This document shows, in pieces, positions 1 through 10,984 of a stretch of 64,000 bases of DNA (positions are counted from its first letter, which is position 1; each line of letters starts with the position of its first letter). The position numbers were made by a program, and so were the translations under genes. The stretch covers positions 24,254,137-24,318,136 of the forward strand of contig CM119267.1 of NCBI GenBank assembly GCA_051294375.1, read 5' to 3'. The notes beneath the pieces were generated by a model. The model saw only the letters and a program-made list of their open reading frames with translations. It did not search any database and was not told where the DNA came from. The DNA comes from Paraspadella gotoi (taxonomy: Eukaryota > Chaetognatha).

Positions 1-66
<66 letters not shown>
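1..66. repeat. (GA)n microsatellite
   Basis: An uninterrupted GA dinucleotide run opens the window, so its true left edge is not visible. It is the first of more than twenty GA or CT tracts in the window. It ends in a short unique spacer before the telomere-like patch at 103. Confidence 0.97.
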
Positions 67-69
<3 letters not shown>

Positions 70-102
70 TTGACGATTGGACAAAGAGAAAAAAAAACAG
101 AA

Positions 103-146
103 CCTTAACCCTAACCCTAACCAAAGCTAACCTAACCCTAACCTTA
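103..146. repeat. Short telomere-like CCCTAA patch
   Basis: About seven imperfect units resembling CCTAA or CCCTAA lie in tandem, with inserted bases (CCAAAGCTAA in the middle). This is the complement of TTAGG/TTAGGG-type telomere sequence. The patch is only about 44 bp and is flanked by non-telomeric DNA, so it reads as an interstitial relic rather than a chromosome end. Confidence 0.5.
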
Positions 147-330
147 AACTTTAAAAATAAAATGGAGACACACGCTCGTGAAACCTAAATCCTTATATAA
201 TTTCCTTCAGTCTGACATTTACTGTTGGCGAAGAAAGAAACTGAGGAGAAAAAAAAAAGAAAGAAAACAAATGACCTGAAAAAAAAAAAGAAAAGAAAAA
301 GAAAAACGTGAGTCGAGGTCGTCGGTTCGG

Positions 331-569
331 GTCAACAAAACGACCGTCACAAAACATATCAATCTAGTCAGGTCAACGAACTATAATCCAAGATGACGCA
401 GAATATCAATTCTGCAAACAACATGTTTTATATCTATTTAGAAAACTAATAATAAAATAATAATAATTTTTTTTTAGATTTAGATAATCTAAAACCAAAA
501 TTAATTAAAAAAATTAATGATGATAATAATAAAAATAAAAAATATAGAATTAATAAATAATAAGTAATA

Positions 570-605
<36 letters not shown>

Positions 606-975
606 AATATAATAATAATAATAATAAAAATAATAATAATAGCAATAAATAATTTTAAAGAATATTTTAAAATAAAAAACTTAAAATGGTGAAACAATTT
701 TCATAGGTCAACGAACGACTATATGGGATAACAGAAGATAGCAATTTGGCGAGTAAAAGGCGACTAGATCCAGGATAACATAAGCGATCAATTAGGCATG
801 TCTACAAATAACTATCTGGGATAACTGAGAAGGTAAATATGGCAGGTCAATGAGGGTTTATCCCGGATAACGTAGAAAATAAATTATGCAGGCCAATGAG
901 TGATTACACGGGAAAACATACAAGATTAATTAAGCAATAGCACAAATTACTCTCCCGGATAACAGTGAATAAATG
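331..975. repeat. Degenerate 46-bp tandem array with an AT-rich interruption
   Basis: Units of about 46 bp begin with GGTCAAYGA, carry a GGATAACA-like core and end in ATTANGCA. Units start near 331, 373, 708, 753, 799, 845, 891 and 937. Copies are diverged, so the array is old. It is split by an AT-rich block (about 419-705) made of AAT/ATA simple repeats. No coding potential; the 83-codon minus frame in the AT block is homopolymeric Ile/Leu. Confidence 0.65.
430..700. repeat. AT-rich block with (AAT)n
   Basis: Nearly pure A/T sequence with AATAAT runs, densest at about 555-650. It sits inside the 46-bp array and probably represents expansion or insertion of simple sequence. Confidence 0.85.
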
Positions 976-1762
976 TCGTTGTGAAAGATTCTTGCAGGAT
1001 TCTGCTTTGTTGTTATCTTGTAGGTGAGATGGAGGACGTAAACCACCACACACCACAGTCTGTCTAAAGTCAGGATTAACATAACTTATTTGTTAAAACG
1101 AAACGATAATTTTTAAATTGGCTGTACCAACTTCATAGAGAATAAATTGGGTAGGTTGAACGCTATCTGGTACCACCTAGTACCTACAAATTGAGAGTCA
1201 GAATCTAGTTCTCAGACACAATTTAGACCCAATTTGCAGTCTACCATTTAACGGATTTTATCCGAGTCGCGGATCAGATTCTATTCTTGATTCCGATTCC
1301 ATCTGCAGTCATAAAATATCCTTCTTTAACCAACCAAGTTTTGGCAAAGTTTTTTTTTTTTTAAATGTTCCATCAGTCAATCGATCAAACTTGAGAATCA
1401 GAGTCGCTCGCATCGTCGTCCCCCGACCGACCATTTAGATTCGACGGCGTCGGCCATTGGTCGAGCTCAAACGGACGAAGTCGAACGTCAAACGTCAAAC
1501 GTCAAACAGTAAAAGGTCAACAAGGAAGGGTCACGCGTCAACAAACAAAAAGTCAGAAAGGCGCGCGCGGGCGAGCCTAACGACCGGTCGCCATGGCAAC
1601 GAAAAATGGAGCGGAATCGAGAGAAGAGAAAAAAGAAAGAGGGCGACTGTCTATCTTTTTGTCTGTATGTCAGTCGGTAAGGGGGTTTTTTTTTTTGGTC
1701 TCTCTTGTTCTCCTTCGTTGGGCCTTACTTTTTCTAAACAAATAATTGTTTTATGCGTAAAC
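976..1762. other. Unassigned sequence, no gene recognised
   Basis: Mixed-composition DNA. There is a short GTCAAAC triplication near 1485-1507 and T-runs near 1350 and 1686. An open frame at 1457-1840 gives a 127-residue basic peptide with no recognisable domain that runs into the 89-bp repeat, so I do not call it a gene. Confidence 0.5.
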
Positions 1763-1960
1763 ATTTATTTTTTTTTGGTCTTTTTACGTCGGATCTTTAA
1801 CGCGTCTGGTTATGACTTTTATTTAACATTTAACATTTAACATTTACTTAGCATTTATTTTTTTGGTCTTTTTACGTCGGAACTTTAACGCGTCTGGTTA
1901 TGACTTTTATTTAACATTTAACATTAAACATTTACTTAACATTTATTTTTTTGGTCTTTT
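1763..1960. repeat. 89-bp tandem repeat (two units plus a partial third)
   Basis: Units start near 1763, 1852 and 1941. Each opens with T-rich sequence and GGTCTTTTTACGTCGG, then runs into TTTAACATTTAACATTTAACA. The third unit diverges after GGTCTTTTGACG. A second small duplication (CTTTYGTCTCCGCTTT) follows at about 1970 and 2034. Confidence 0.85.
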
Positions 1961-2149
1961 GACGATGCTTTTGTCTCCGCTTTCAGTATTCTACCTGCTC
2001 TAACCGTTTTGGTCTCTTCTTTTATCAATGCTTTCGTCTCCGCTTTTTATCCTTGCTTTTTCTCTAACGAAAAAATAAAGCGCAAAGAAAGCAGGAAGGT
2101 CTTTTTATGGTACGTCGTTGTAGCCGTCGTCGTCGTCGTCGCGGCAGCG

Positions 2150-2870
2150 CGTATCAGGCCAAGAGAACATAAAGTAGCCCTGGGATCTTTCCAGCAAGGA
2201 TCGCTTCCCAATCCGGCACTTCATCAGTTCGCGTCATACTCTCCTCTCAGCCACTGACACCCAATGACCCGTCATCATCGTCCTTGTCTTCATTTGCATA
2301 AAAACAAGGCGGGCCAGCTCACTTTGAGCTCTTTCTTCCCTTGTAATTTCACTATCTTAATCTCCTAATTTATCAACTTAACTAAAAACTACTTTCTTTT
2401 CATATTTCATATTTTCACTTAACTATCCCTTACCTAATTACTTATTTATTCACTAGTTAAATGTTAAAATTTTCTCCTAATGTTAGTTTTTCAAACTCCT
2501 TTATCTTTTGTTGTACATTGCAAAAATGCTATCTTTATTAGTATATCTCTGTTGTTTGTTCTTCTCTCTCTCACTCTCTTCTCTTCTCTACTCTTTAACA
2601 AGTTTCACTTCTTTTCACAACCTCACTCAATCTGTTCCTCACCTTCAACCTGGTCCCTCACATCTGACCACCTATTCTGCTCTCACCACTTTGTATTGGA
2701 AAAACTTTTACCCTCTCTCTCTCTCTCTCTCTCTCTTTCACCACACTCTTTCTTTTGCACAGAAAATTTATTATTGAATTGTCATATGTCTGATGCAAGC
2801 TTGAAATAAGCAAGCCGAAACATGTCCAAACTAACTAATAAAAAATCTTGTTAAAATTCCAAAATTCTTT
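2150..2870 (+). mobile_element. Penelope-like element 3' end, copy 1 (5'-truncated)
   Basis: The short frame ending at 2257 gives a peptide with QGSLPNPAL near its end. It matches the extreme C-terminus of the longer PLE at 29222-29822 on the minus strand, which reads QGSLPNPAF. The same 3' region follows in all three copies: a purine/pyrimidine-rich stretch, a CT tract (2708-2736) and the hammerhead-like motif. Only the last few dozen codons of the element remain here, consistent with 5' truncation or with a palindrome boundary cutting through the element. Confidence 0.75.
2781..2827 (+). ncRNA. Hammerhead-like motif at PLE 3' end, copy 1 (degenerate)
   Basis: The order is CTGATG, a hairpin (AGCTTG/CAAGC), GAAA, then the palindrome ACATGT and C, which is the layout of a type I hammerhead with a tiny stem III. 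Here the base after CTGATG is C rather than the expected G/A pair, so the core is damaged. Established: PLEs carry hammerhead ribozymes in their terminal repeats. Inference: this is a decayed member. Confidence 0.4.
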
Positions 2871-2979
2871 GCTCTCCTCTAGATCTTTTATTTTAGAACT
2901 TTTTGTTGTTTCTAATTATTTTTATTTTATTATACTTAGTAGTATATTATAGTGTATATAGTAGTGATTATCAATTTTT

Positions 2980-3190
2980 TTCTTCTTTTTCTCCTCTTAT
3001 CTCTTTTCTTTTTCCTTTCCTTTTTTCACTTATCTTTCTTTTTTACTTTTTTCCTATTTTCTCCTTTTCTCTTTCTTTTTTTCCTTTTCCTTAATTTCTC
3101 CTTTTTTCCCATATTTTCTCCTTTTCATCTCTTCATTTTTTCCTTTTCCTTTTTTCCCTTTTTTTCTTTTTTTTCCCCTTTTTTTTGCGG
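2980..3190. repeat. Pyrimidine-rich tract
   Basis: Long CTTTT/CCTTTT-rich stretch with no unique sequence. The purine-rich counterparts are at 14285-14510 and 28310-28540. Several short frames here are Phe/Ser/Leu translations of the tract. Confidence 0.9.
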
Positions 3191-3430
3191 ACGCCGAAAT
3201 AAATGCGACGAAGATTTCCTTTTCCTTCCGACTTGAGCGAACGAATCCCGCACATTCGTACCGGGAATTCCTGGTGGGGAGGCACACATTACTCGGCACA
3301 TTTGTTCGGGAGGGAAAGCCATATTGGCATTAAATGTCGGAGGCACATTTGCCTGCACATTCGTCTGAGAGGAATGGCAATATACGCAAATTCGTCTGAG
3401 TTGTGGTCCGTAGTATTCTAGAATACTGGT
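3190..3430. repeat. Conserved L1 sub-block with internal ~55-60 bp duplication
   Basis: Units share GGAGGCACATT and GGCACATTYGTC. The same block occurs inverted at about 14060-14280 and 28080-28300. No coding signature is consistent among the copies. Confidence 0.7.
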
Positions 3431-3494
3431 GCTTTTTTTGTTACTCTTTTTGTATTTAACATTATATTTCATATTAGTATAATAAAAATTGATT

Positions 3495-3753
3495 AGTGTA
3501 GTGTGGCTCATTGAATTCAGCTCATGACCACTATGCGTACCGCGCGTCCAATCCCAACCGGTACCCTACTCTACGGGAACTTGCAGAGACGGCCGTTAAA
3601 ACCGGGACTTAGTGGGCGTGTGAAAAACCTGCGAAAAGCTGGTTCCTAGCTCAGGAACCCGTTCCATTATTGCTGCTGAGCGGGCACGGAAGTTACGGAT
3701 TAGTTACGTGCTTCAGCCTACTTGGCGCCTTCGTCCTCAATAATAATACATAT
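3495..3753 (+). mobile_element. SINE-like element, copy 1
   Basis: A block of about 250 bp begins with TGGCTCATTG, similar to a Pol III A box. About 36 bases later comes a B-box-like segment; in the cleaner copies this is GGGTCCAATCC, here altered to GCGTCCAATCC. It ends in an (AAT)n tail. A tRNA-like head plus simple-repeat tail suggests a tRNA-derived SINE, but the box spacing is shorter than in a normal tRNA and I see no clear target-site duplication. All three copies lie inside the larger composite repeat. Confidence 0.4.
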
Positions 3754-4264
3754 AGAATAATATACCATTTTTTAAAAAAATATAAACACTCCTAAACTAA
3801 ACTATTGCGCATTATAATAATGCTCTTTAATTTTATAAAAGGTGCTGTGCCAAGATATCCCCGACTAAGGTTACCAGAGTAATAGAATCGCATTAAAAAG
3901 AATCATACCTCGTGATCTCAATGTCCCCAGACATGCGCCAGTTCTGTTGAAAAAAATTTGACTCTGTCACTGGAAAACTGTTGTGTCCTTCGTCGACCGA
4001 CAAGAGCCCGATGAACTTCCTATCATTGACGGCTTTCTTATTGGGCGTGACACTGTCCTCTATGCGCTGGCAGTACGTGGACTGTCGACCAATCTCGTCC
4101 TGGCACCGGGCATCAAGGCACTTCCGATGAGGCTCGTTCTTCTTGGGCGTGGAACTTCAATCCAGTCTTTGTTTCATCACAGCCGAAAATGTGCCACTTT
4201 TGATCAGGACTCATTACTTAATGTAGGTGACTTTTCAACGGCAGACTCAATTCTCTTGGGATTG

Positions 4265-4525
4265 GCACTTCCAATCCAGTCTTGTTCTTTGGCCGTGTGC
4301 AACCGTGGCACTTGCCGACCAGCACACACTTTTCACTTCGTAACACTTTTCTAACAGTATCGTTCCTCTGAGCGTGCAACCGTCGCACTTCCATCCAGTC
4401 TTGTTCCTTCGGCGTGGCAACCGTGGCACTTGCGATCAGAACACATTTCACTTCGTAACCACTTTCCTAACAGTCTCGTTCCTCTGGAGCGTGCGCAACC
4501 GTGGCAACTCCGGCTTCCAAACGCC
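4265..4525 (-). repeat. 115-bp tandem repeat in L1, copy 1
   Basis: Reverse complement of the arrays at 13025-13270 and 27045-27300. Each unit contains GCCACGGTTGCCACG twice, separated by sequence containing GAACGATACTGTTAG. Translations give repeating Lys-Cys-His-Gly-Cys-His, but no frame is conserved across the copies. Confidence 0.8.
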
Positions 4526-5010
4526 ACGCCATCGACTTCCTGCCAAACGCGGTCGCCAAAATTTATATCCTCGTTTCCAGTCGTCAATCGCAGAGAGAAT
4601 TGGAAGTCTTGCCACTTTGCTGAAGATTCACTCTCAAGATTCCGTCTTCTGTTGTGAATATTTGTTGTACCTGTTTTCACTCGATGTTTATATAGGTTGT
4701 TTATTGTTATTGTTATAAAGACTTAATCTAATAAAAAATAATCTCATATCAGAAAAGTAAAAAATAACCCAAAACATCGACGCTTATATGGATATTATTA
4801 GATATTGTTTAAATAATGTTATATTGATTTGGCATCGAACTGAAGTGATTTAAGAATCTATAAAAAGAAATATTCTATACTTTACCCGGTAGACGAATTT
4901 AAGGTGTAGTTTTGTCTTCTTTTGAATTTTTTTGGTTTTTTCTTTCCCCGAAACTTGTCTTTTCGTAATTCACAGTTGCGGCTTCTTTAATTTTAAGTCA
5001 ATCCTTTAAA
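4526..5010. repeat. AT-rich part of L1, no gene
   Basis: Part of L1 shared in inverted orientation with 12560-13020 and 26590-27040. A/T-rich, with no frame of note. Confidence 0.6.
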
Positions 5011-5480
5011 GCTTGCTCCACTATAGTTTTCTTTTTTCCTTCTTCTTTTTTTTTTTAAAAGCTCCTTTAAACCACGATCGGACTGCCTTTTATTACTCCT
5101 TTCCGTTTTTTCTCAACTTGCTCCTATTGAAATTGGCTTCTCAATTACTGATTACAAAAGACTTTTACACTCTTTTTATTAATATTATTAGTTTTTTTCA
5201 CTTTTTCTTTTTTTTAGTCTCGAGTAATATAATCCTCTGGTATATATTCTTCTATCTTTTTACTTTTCGTATCTCCCGCGTTATATATTTCTTTTACTCC
5301 GCAGTCCTCGTTTCCACCAATCTCCGCTCGGACCGGCTTCACTCCCATACCCCGGCCGATCCTTCCGCCGTCTGTTCGCTCCGCCTCCGCGGAAAAAAAA
5401 TGGAGGGATGAAAAAGTTTAGTAGCGAGAATTCAGACGCTGGCGGCAATTCCCGATGGCTACCTGGAGGCGGGGAAGGGG
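5010..5480. repeat. GC-rich conserved block of L1, copy 1
   Basis: Contains CCGCCTCCGCGGAAAAAAAA and a CGG/CCG-rich core around 5320-5400. It matches, inverted, 12110-12400 and 26140-26400. Its strong conservation among copies contrasts with the flanking AT-rich DNA. Possible functions (promoter, terminus) cannot be judged from sequence alone. Confidence 0.7.
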
Positions 5481-5727
5481 GAGGTGAGGGCAGTAGGAGG
5501 AGGGAGGAGGAGGAATAGAGAGAAAAAGCGTAAAGATGGTAGTGAATGAGAGTTTGTGAAGAGGCAGGAAAAGGAGAACGATGAATTAAGGAAAAAAGGA
5601 ATTAAGCTAAAGGAGAAAAAATAAGGTGCATGGAGGTAAGAGGAGGGGGAGGAGTTTGTTATGAGACGCCAGGTCCCTCCTTAATGGAGGAAAACCGGGG
5701 GCTTGCTAATAATGTTTAGACGCTCCT

Positions 5728-5767
<40 letters not shown>

Positions 5768-5776
5768 ACTCTCTCG
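5728..5776. repeat. (CT)n microsatellite
   Basis: CT tract marking the L1/L2 junction of the composite unit. It corresponds to the GA tract at 11816-11876 and the GA|TC fold-back at 21716-21800. Confidence 0.95.
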
Positions 5777-5899
5777 TCTCTCTATGCGAAATCATAATAA
5801 ATTCTTGCGGCGGTCGTTTCCAGCCAGAGGCGCAAGACACTTCCCCTTCTCTCCTTCCAGGTTCAGCGACGCTTCGTTCAACGAGGACACGGCTTCGTC

Positions 5900-6790
5900 C
5901 ACATGGCTCTTCTTCATATGGTTCTGTTGTATTCTGTCTATTAGCTCTAAGAAGTTCTAAAATGGTGTCTCTTAGTTTTTGCTTATTCTTAGTATGTTTC
6001 TTCATATGGGTTCTTTAGGTTTATTGCTATCTTAAGTATGTTTCTTCATATGGTTTCTCTTTAGCGTTTATTGCCTATTCTTAGTATCTATCTTCATATG
6101 TTCTCTTAGGTTTTATTGCTCATTCTTGAGGTAATAGTTTCTTTCCATATGCGTTCTCTTAGGTTTTATTGCTATTCTTAGTATGTTTCTTTCATATGCG
6201 GTTTCTCTTTAGTTTTATTGCTATCTTAGATGTTTTTATAGGTTTCTTATGTATTCTATTCTTTTGGAGTTTTCATGGTCTCTTAGGTTTTATTGACTTA
6301 TTTAGTATGATGTTATTCATATGGTTTCTGGTTATCTCTTATTCTTATTATGTTTCTTAGTATGGTTCTCTCGTTTTTTGCATCTAGTATGGTTATAGCG
6401 TTTCTCTTAGGTTTTATTGCTATTCTGTGAGTATGTTTAATCTCATAATGATTGCTCTTATAGGTTTTATTGGCTTATTCTTCATGTTTCTCATATTGGT
6501 GTCTCTTAAGGTTTTATTGCTATTCTTAGTATGTTTCTTCATATGTTCTCTTAGGTTTTATATGCTATTCTTAGTATGTTTACATTCATTATGTCTATAT
6601 TTCAATTCTTCTTAGGATTTTTCTTACTTATTCTTAGTATGTTTCTTCATATGGTTGTCTAGTTTATTGCTATTCTTAGTATGTTTCATTCATATGGTCT
6701 CTTAGGATTTATTGCTATTCTTAGTATGTTTTACCAAATGGTTCTCTTTAGGTTATATTTGGCTATTCTTAGCTATTGTCTTTACTCATA
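5900..6790 (+). repeat. 45-bp satellite, array 1 (noisy)
   Basis: About 19-20 units of a 45-bp repeat built from TTCATATGGTTCTCTTAGG and TTTTATTGCTATTCTTAGTA. Many units carry one-base insertions or deletions, far more than the clean array at 21905-22720. Confidence 0.9.
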
Positions 6791-6799
6791 AGGTTGTCC

Positions 6800-7920
6800 T
6801 AAGGTTTATTGTACTTTTCAGATTCTGCAGTAGGTTAGCTATGTTCTTCCGAGTTTGATTGTTCTTCTTAGTATTGTTCTTTTTTAGTTTCACTCGCTTT
6901 TGTATGTTCTTCTTTTCTATTATTTTCCCTTAGTGTTCTCCTCATATGCTATTCGTTCTGGGCTTTATTTTTTTTTCTTTGTCTTTTAATTTTGTTTCCC
7001 TTTCCCTTTTATACAGTACTGTATTTTTGACAGTTAATATCTCAGATCTAAGGCTTATTCCATGCAATGTATATCTGTTAGATGTGTTATGGTTCAAAAT
7101 TTCCCATTGTTCCCTTCGTCTTATATCGATTGCTGGTAATAAAATCTTTCTCAAGCTTTTTTGGTTAAGTAAAAAAAGTTATAGCCGTTAAGAAATATAA
7201 GACTTACATGCCCAACTGCTTTCAATGTTTTATAAGAATTAGCGACGATCTTTTATTATTTTCTGCTTTGACTCTGAAATTGCAGAATTCGTTTTTGTTT
7301 TTTGCGTAAGTTTTAGTGCAATCGCAGTGAGCGTTCAACACTGATTCAATTTTACACATTGCAGTTTAAGAATTGTTTTGGTGCTTTTTCATTTCATATT
7401 TTTAGATGTTTGGGAAAAATTATTTGTTATGGTTATAAAGTTTGCGTGAATTTATGCGGGTTTCAAACGATAGAAAGTCACTCACCTTTTATTTTTTAGC
7501 TTCAATTACAGTTAAAATGTCAAGTTTTGCATATTTATTTGTGAGTTACTTTGACATTAGTTTTTAGTATTATTTATTTTCCGCCCAGACTTTCTAACAC
7601 CTGGGCGATGGCATTACCACCTGGGCACTTGGGCATTGCCACCTGGCCGCATTAGCCACCCGGATTTTGAGATGCTAGCGGCCTATAGGTCAGCGCAGAA
7701 ACAGTTGTCGCCGCCCCTTCGAGCCTTCAGCGCCGCGCCTTTCTGTTCCTACGGCGGCTATTTTACCGGACCTGCAACTTTTAATGCCGAGCAATTGCGT
7801 GAATTAGATTCAAAGGAAGCGTTAAAGTTGTATATTAACGCCCCTTATCCGCGGCGCCGGCTTTGCAGACAGCGACCCCGGCATTGCGATACAAGCATTA
7901 TAATTATCTAAAAATATATG
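6800..7920. repeat. Block L2, copy 1
   Basis: Non-coding block present also at 9900-10870 and 20180-21180 (inverted) and at 25127-25851 (same orientation, partial). The part at 7580-7665 contains several short GCATTNCCACC-type units. One 91-codon frame at 7636-7911 is not conserved in the other copies because of indels, so it is not called as a gene. Confidence 0.75.
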
Positions 7921-8186
7921 CTTCTTTGTTTTCTCTCTTAACATTTTTTGTTCGGATATTTAATTTCTTTATTCAATTGATATCTTCTCTCACACTGTCA
8001 AAGCTTCACAGCCTTTGAAGTTCTTTTAAATTATTTCAGTCGATCTTCTTAGATTTCTATAGTATAAACAACTTAATTTCTACCAACATCCTTTTTTGTT
8101 GTTTTTCCGTATTTCCTTCTCCTCTCTGTCTCCCTCTCTATCTTTTACTCGTGTTGATAACAACTTTGAGGAATCACGTTCTCGAA

Positions 8187-8231
8187 GAGAGAGAGAAACG
8201 AGAGAGAGAGAGAAGAGAAGAGAGAGAGAAG

Positions 8232-8274
<43 letters not shown>

Positions 8275-8283
8275 AGAGAGAGA
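8187..8283. repeat. GA-rich microsatellite
   Basis: Interrupted GA tract at the L2/C junction. It is the counterpart of the CT tracts at 9549-9636 and 19816-19900. Confidence 0.95.
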
Positions 8284-8284
8284 A

Positions 8285-8836
8285 ATAAATTCTCCGTTAC
8301 GATACACTCATTACATTTTTGCCGTGACTTGCATATTTCTGAATCTATGTTTACAACCGTTAAAAGTCATCAATGAAAAATGTTATTTTTATTAATATTT
8401 TCGTTTACAGATTACGAATAAAAGGATTCTTATAATTAGGTAAAAGTATGTATGTAGTTACTCTTTATCTATAAAGTATACAAACAATCAAACATTTGTC
8501 CTCGATCTTAATTCCAAAACTTCATCCATGCAGCCTCATTCTCGAATTTAGTTCGCGGAGCCGAAATATTATTGTTCGCGATTACCCCACATAACCCACC
8601 CCCCGCAGCCGCGCCGGTCCCGCACGCCAGCATCCTCCTCCGCAGCGGCGCCAGTCCCGCATGCAAGCATCCGTCCCCGGCAAGCTTCCATGCGAACGCA
8701 GCCATTTCGTCCTTCGACTCAAAATGAATTTTCGAAACCAAAAAGTTCACGTGAACATTTATTTCACTCGTAAAGTCACGATTACATTCGTTGGCGTCAA
8801 TTAAAAATGATATAATTTAGCGTCTTCGTTACCAAT
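8285..8836. repeat. Block C, copy 1
   Basis: Reverse complement of 9009-9545 and of 15426-15930. It includes a GC-rich core (8585-8690) with duplicated GCAGCGGCGCCAGTCCCGC-type sequence. It borders the palindrome centre. Confidence 0.85.
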
Positions 8837-8983
8837 GGTGACGTAATCGCCACTCACCCCCCGTCTTTCTCCCCCCCGTCTTCCCATCCGCGACGTTTTC
8901 TTTTTATTTCTTCAATTGCGCCTTTCGCGTTTTCGTGTCCAACTGAGAGGAAGTAACGACGACAACGAGGGACAGACGGACGA
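8837..8983. other. Unique spacer at palindrome centre
   Basis: About 147 bp, rich in C-runs, with no counterpart on the right side of the gap. Together with the N run it is the loop of the large palindrome. Confidence 0.6.
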
Positions 8984-9008
8984 NNNNNNNNNNNNNNNNN
9001 NNNNNNNN
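8984..9008. other. Assembly gap (25 N)
   Basis: Fixed-length N run at the centre of the palindrome. Fixed 25-N runs also occur at 10194, 15401, 25870, 38321 and 52435. Confidence 0.99.
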
Positions 9009-9545
9009 ATTGGTAACGAAGACGCTAAATTATATCATTTTTAAATTGACGCCAACGAATGTAATCGTGACTTTACGAGTGAAAATAAATGTTCACGTGA
9101 AACTTTTTGGTTTCGAAATTCATTTTGAGTCGAAGGGACGAAATGGCTGCGTCGCATGGAAGCTGCCGGGGACGGATGCTGCTGCGGGACTGGCGCCGCT
9201 GCGGAGGAGGATGCTGCTGCGGGACCGGCGCGGCTGCGGGGGTGGGTTATGTGGGGTAATCGCGAAATAATTAATTTATCGGCTCCGCGAACTAAATTCG
9301 AAATGAGCTGCATGGATGAAGTTTGGAATTAAGATCGAGGCAACAATGTTTGATTGTTTGTATACTTATATAGATAAAGAGTAATACATACATACTTTTA
9401 CCATAATTATAAAATCTTTATTCGTAATCTGTAACGAAAATTTAATAAAAAAAACATTTTTTCATTGATGACTTTAACGTTGTAAAATAGATTCAGAAAT
9501 ATGCAAGTCACGCAAAAATGTAATGAGTGTATCGTAACGGAGAAT

Positions 9546-9548
<3 letters not shown>

Positions 9549-9628
<80 letters not shown>

Positions 9629-9636
9629 CGAGAACT
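9549..9636. repeat. (CT)n microsatellite
   Basis: CT tract at the C/L2 junction of copy 2, almost pure apart from one TTT interruption near the end. Confidence 0.97.
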
Positions 9637-10193
9637 CGATTCCTCAAAGGTTGTTATCACGAGTCCAAAGATAGAGAGGGAGACAGAGAGGGAGAGGAAA
9701 TACGGAAAAAACAAAAAAAGGATGTGGTAGAAATTAATGATACTATAGAAATCTAAGAAAGATCGAATGAAAAAATTTAAAGGAACTTCAAGGCTGTGAG
9801 CTTGACAGTGTGAGAGAGATATCAATTGAATAAAGAAATTAAATATCGAACAAAAATTAAAGAGAAAACAAAGAACAATATTTTTAGAATAATTATAATG
9901 CTTGTATCGCAATGCCGTCTGTCTCAAAGGCGGCCGCCGCGATAAGGGGCGTTAATACAACTTTACGCTTCCTTTGAATTCTAACTTCACGCAATCTCGG
10001 CACTAAAAGTTGCAGTTCCGGTAAAATAGCGCCGAGGAACCGAAGGCGCCGGCGCTGAAGCTCGAAGGGGCGGCGACAACAGTTCTGCGCTGACCTATAG
10101 GCGCTGGCAATCCGAATCCAGGTGGCAATGCCGAGCCAAGGTGGCAACGCCCTGTGCCCAGGTGGTAATGCCTCGCCCAGGTGTTAGAAGTCT

Positions 10194-10218
10194 NNNNNNN
10201 NNNNNNNNNNNNNNNNNN
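10194..10218. other. Assembly gap (25 N), probably spurious
   Basis: The bases before the gap end in TTAGAAGTCT and those after begin AGTCTGGCGG. In the homologous copy near 20455 the sequence reads straight through as TTAGAAGTCTGGGCGG. The flanks therefore overlap by AGTCT and nothing appears to be missing. Confidence 0.85.
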
Positions 10219-10984
10219 AGTCTGGCGGAAATAAATAATACTAAAAACTAATGTCAAAGTACTCAACAAATAAATATCAAAACTTTGACATTTTAACTGT
10301 AATTGAAGCTAAAAATAAAAAAGTAAGCTGCTTCTTCTTTGAAACCGCATAAATTCACCAACTTTATAACCATAACAAATAATTTTTCCAAACTCTAAAA
10401 ATATGCAATGAAAAAAGCACCAAAAACAACTTCTTAAACGTGCCACAATGATGTAAAATTGAATCAGGTTGAACGCCACTCGGATTGCACTAAACTTACC
10501 AAAAACAAAAGTACGAATTCTGCAATTTTCAGAGTCAAAGCAAAAATAATAAAAGATCGTCGCTAATTCTTATAAACATTGAAACCAGTTGGGCATTAGT
10601 CTTATATTTTCTTAACAGCTAATAACTTTTTTTACTACCAAAAAAGTTGAGAAAGATATTTATTACCACAATCGATATAAGACAAGGGAACAATGGAAAA
10701 TTTTGAACCATACACATCTAAAGATATACATTGATGGAATAACCTTAGATCTGAGATTACTGTCAAAAATACAGTACTGTATAAAGGGAAAGGGAAACAA
10801 AATTAAAACAAAGAAAAAAAAATAAAGCCAGAACGAAACAATATGAAGGAGAACACTAAGGGAAAATAATAGAAAGAAGAACATAAAAAGGAAGTGAAAC
10901 TAAAAAAGAACAATACTAGAAGAACATAACTCGAGACATACTAATACAGAATGGTACAATAACTAGACACCTTATGAGAAACTA

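Larger units (their letters stand above)
2150..8836 (+). repeat. Composite repeat copy 1: left arm of large palindrome
   Basis: Read left to right this is PLE tail, hammerhead-like motif, block L1, CT tract, 45-bp satellite, block L2, GA tract, block C. The reverse complement reappears in the same order at 9009-15313. Matching landmarks include the PLE-tail coding end (2150-2257 versus 15230-15313), the SINE-like block (3495-3753 versus 13742-13991), the 45-bp satellite (5900-6790 versus 10985-11700) and block C (8285-8836 versus 9009-9545). The left edge abuts a (CGT)n run at 2119-2143. This arm has more single-base indels than the other copies. Confidence 0.9.

Noticed and set aside
3495-3753. 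A functional tRNA gene
   Set aside because: Box spacing is too short and no cloverleaf acceptor stem is apparent; only a SINE-like reading is supported.
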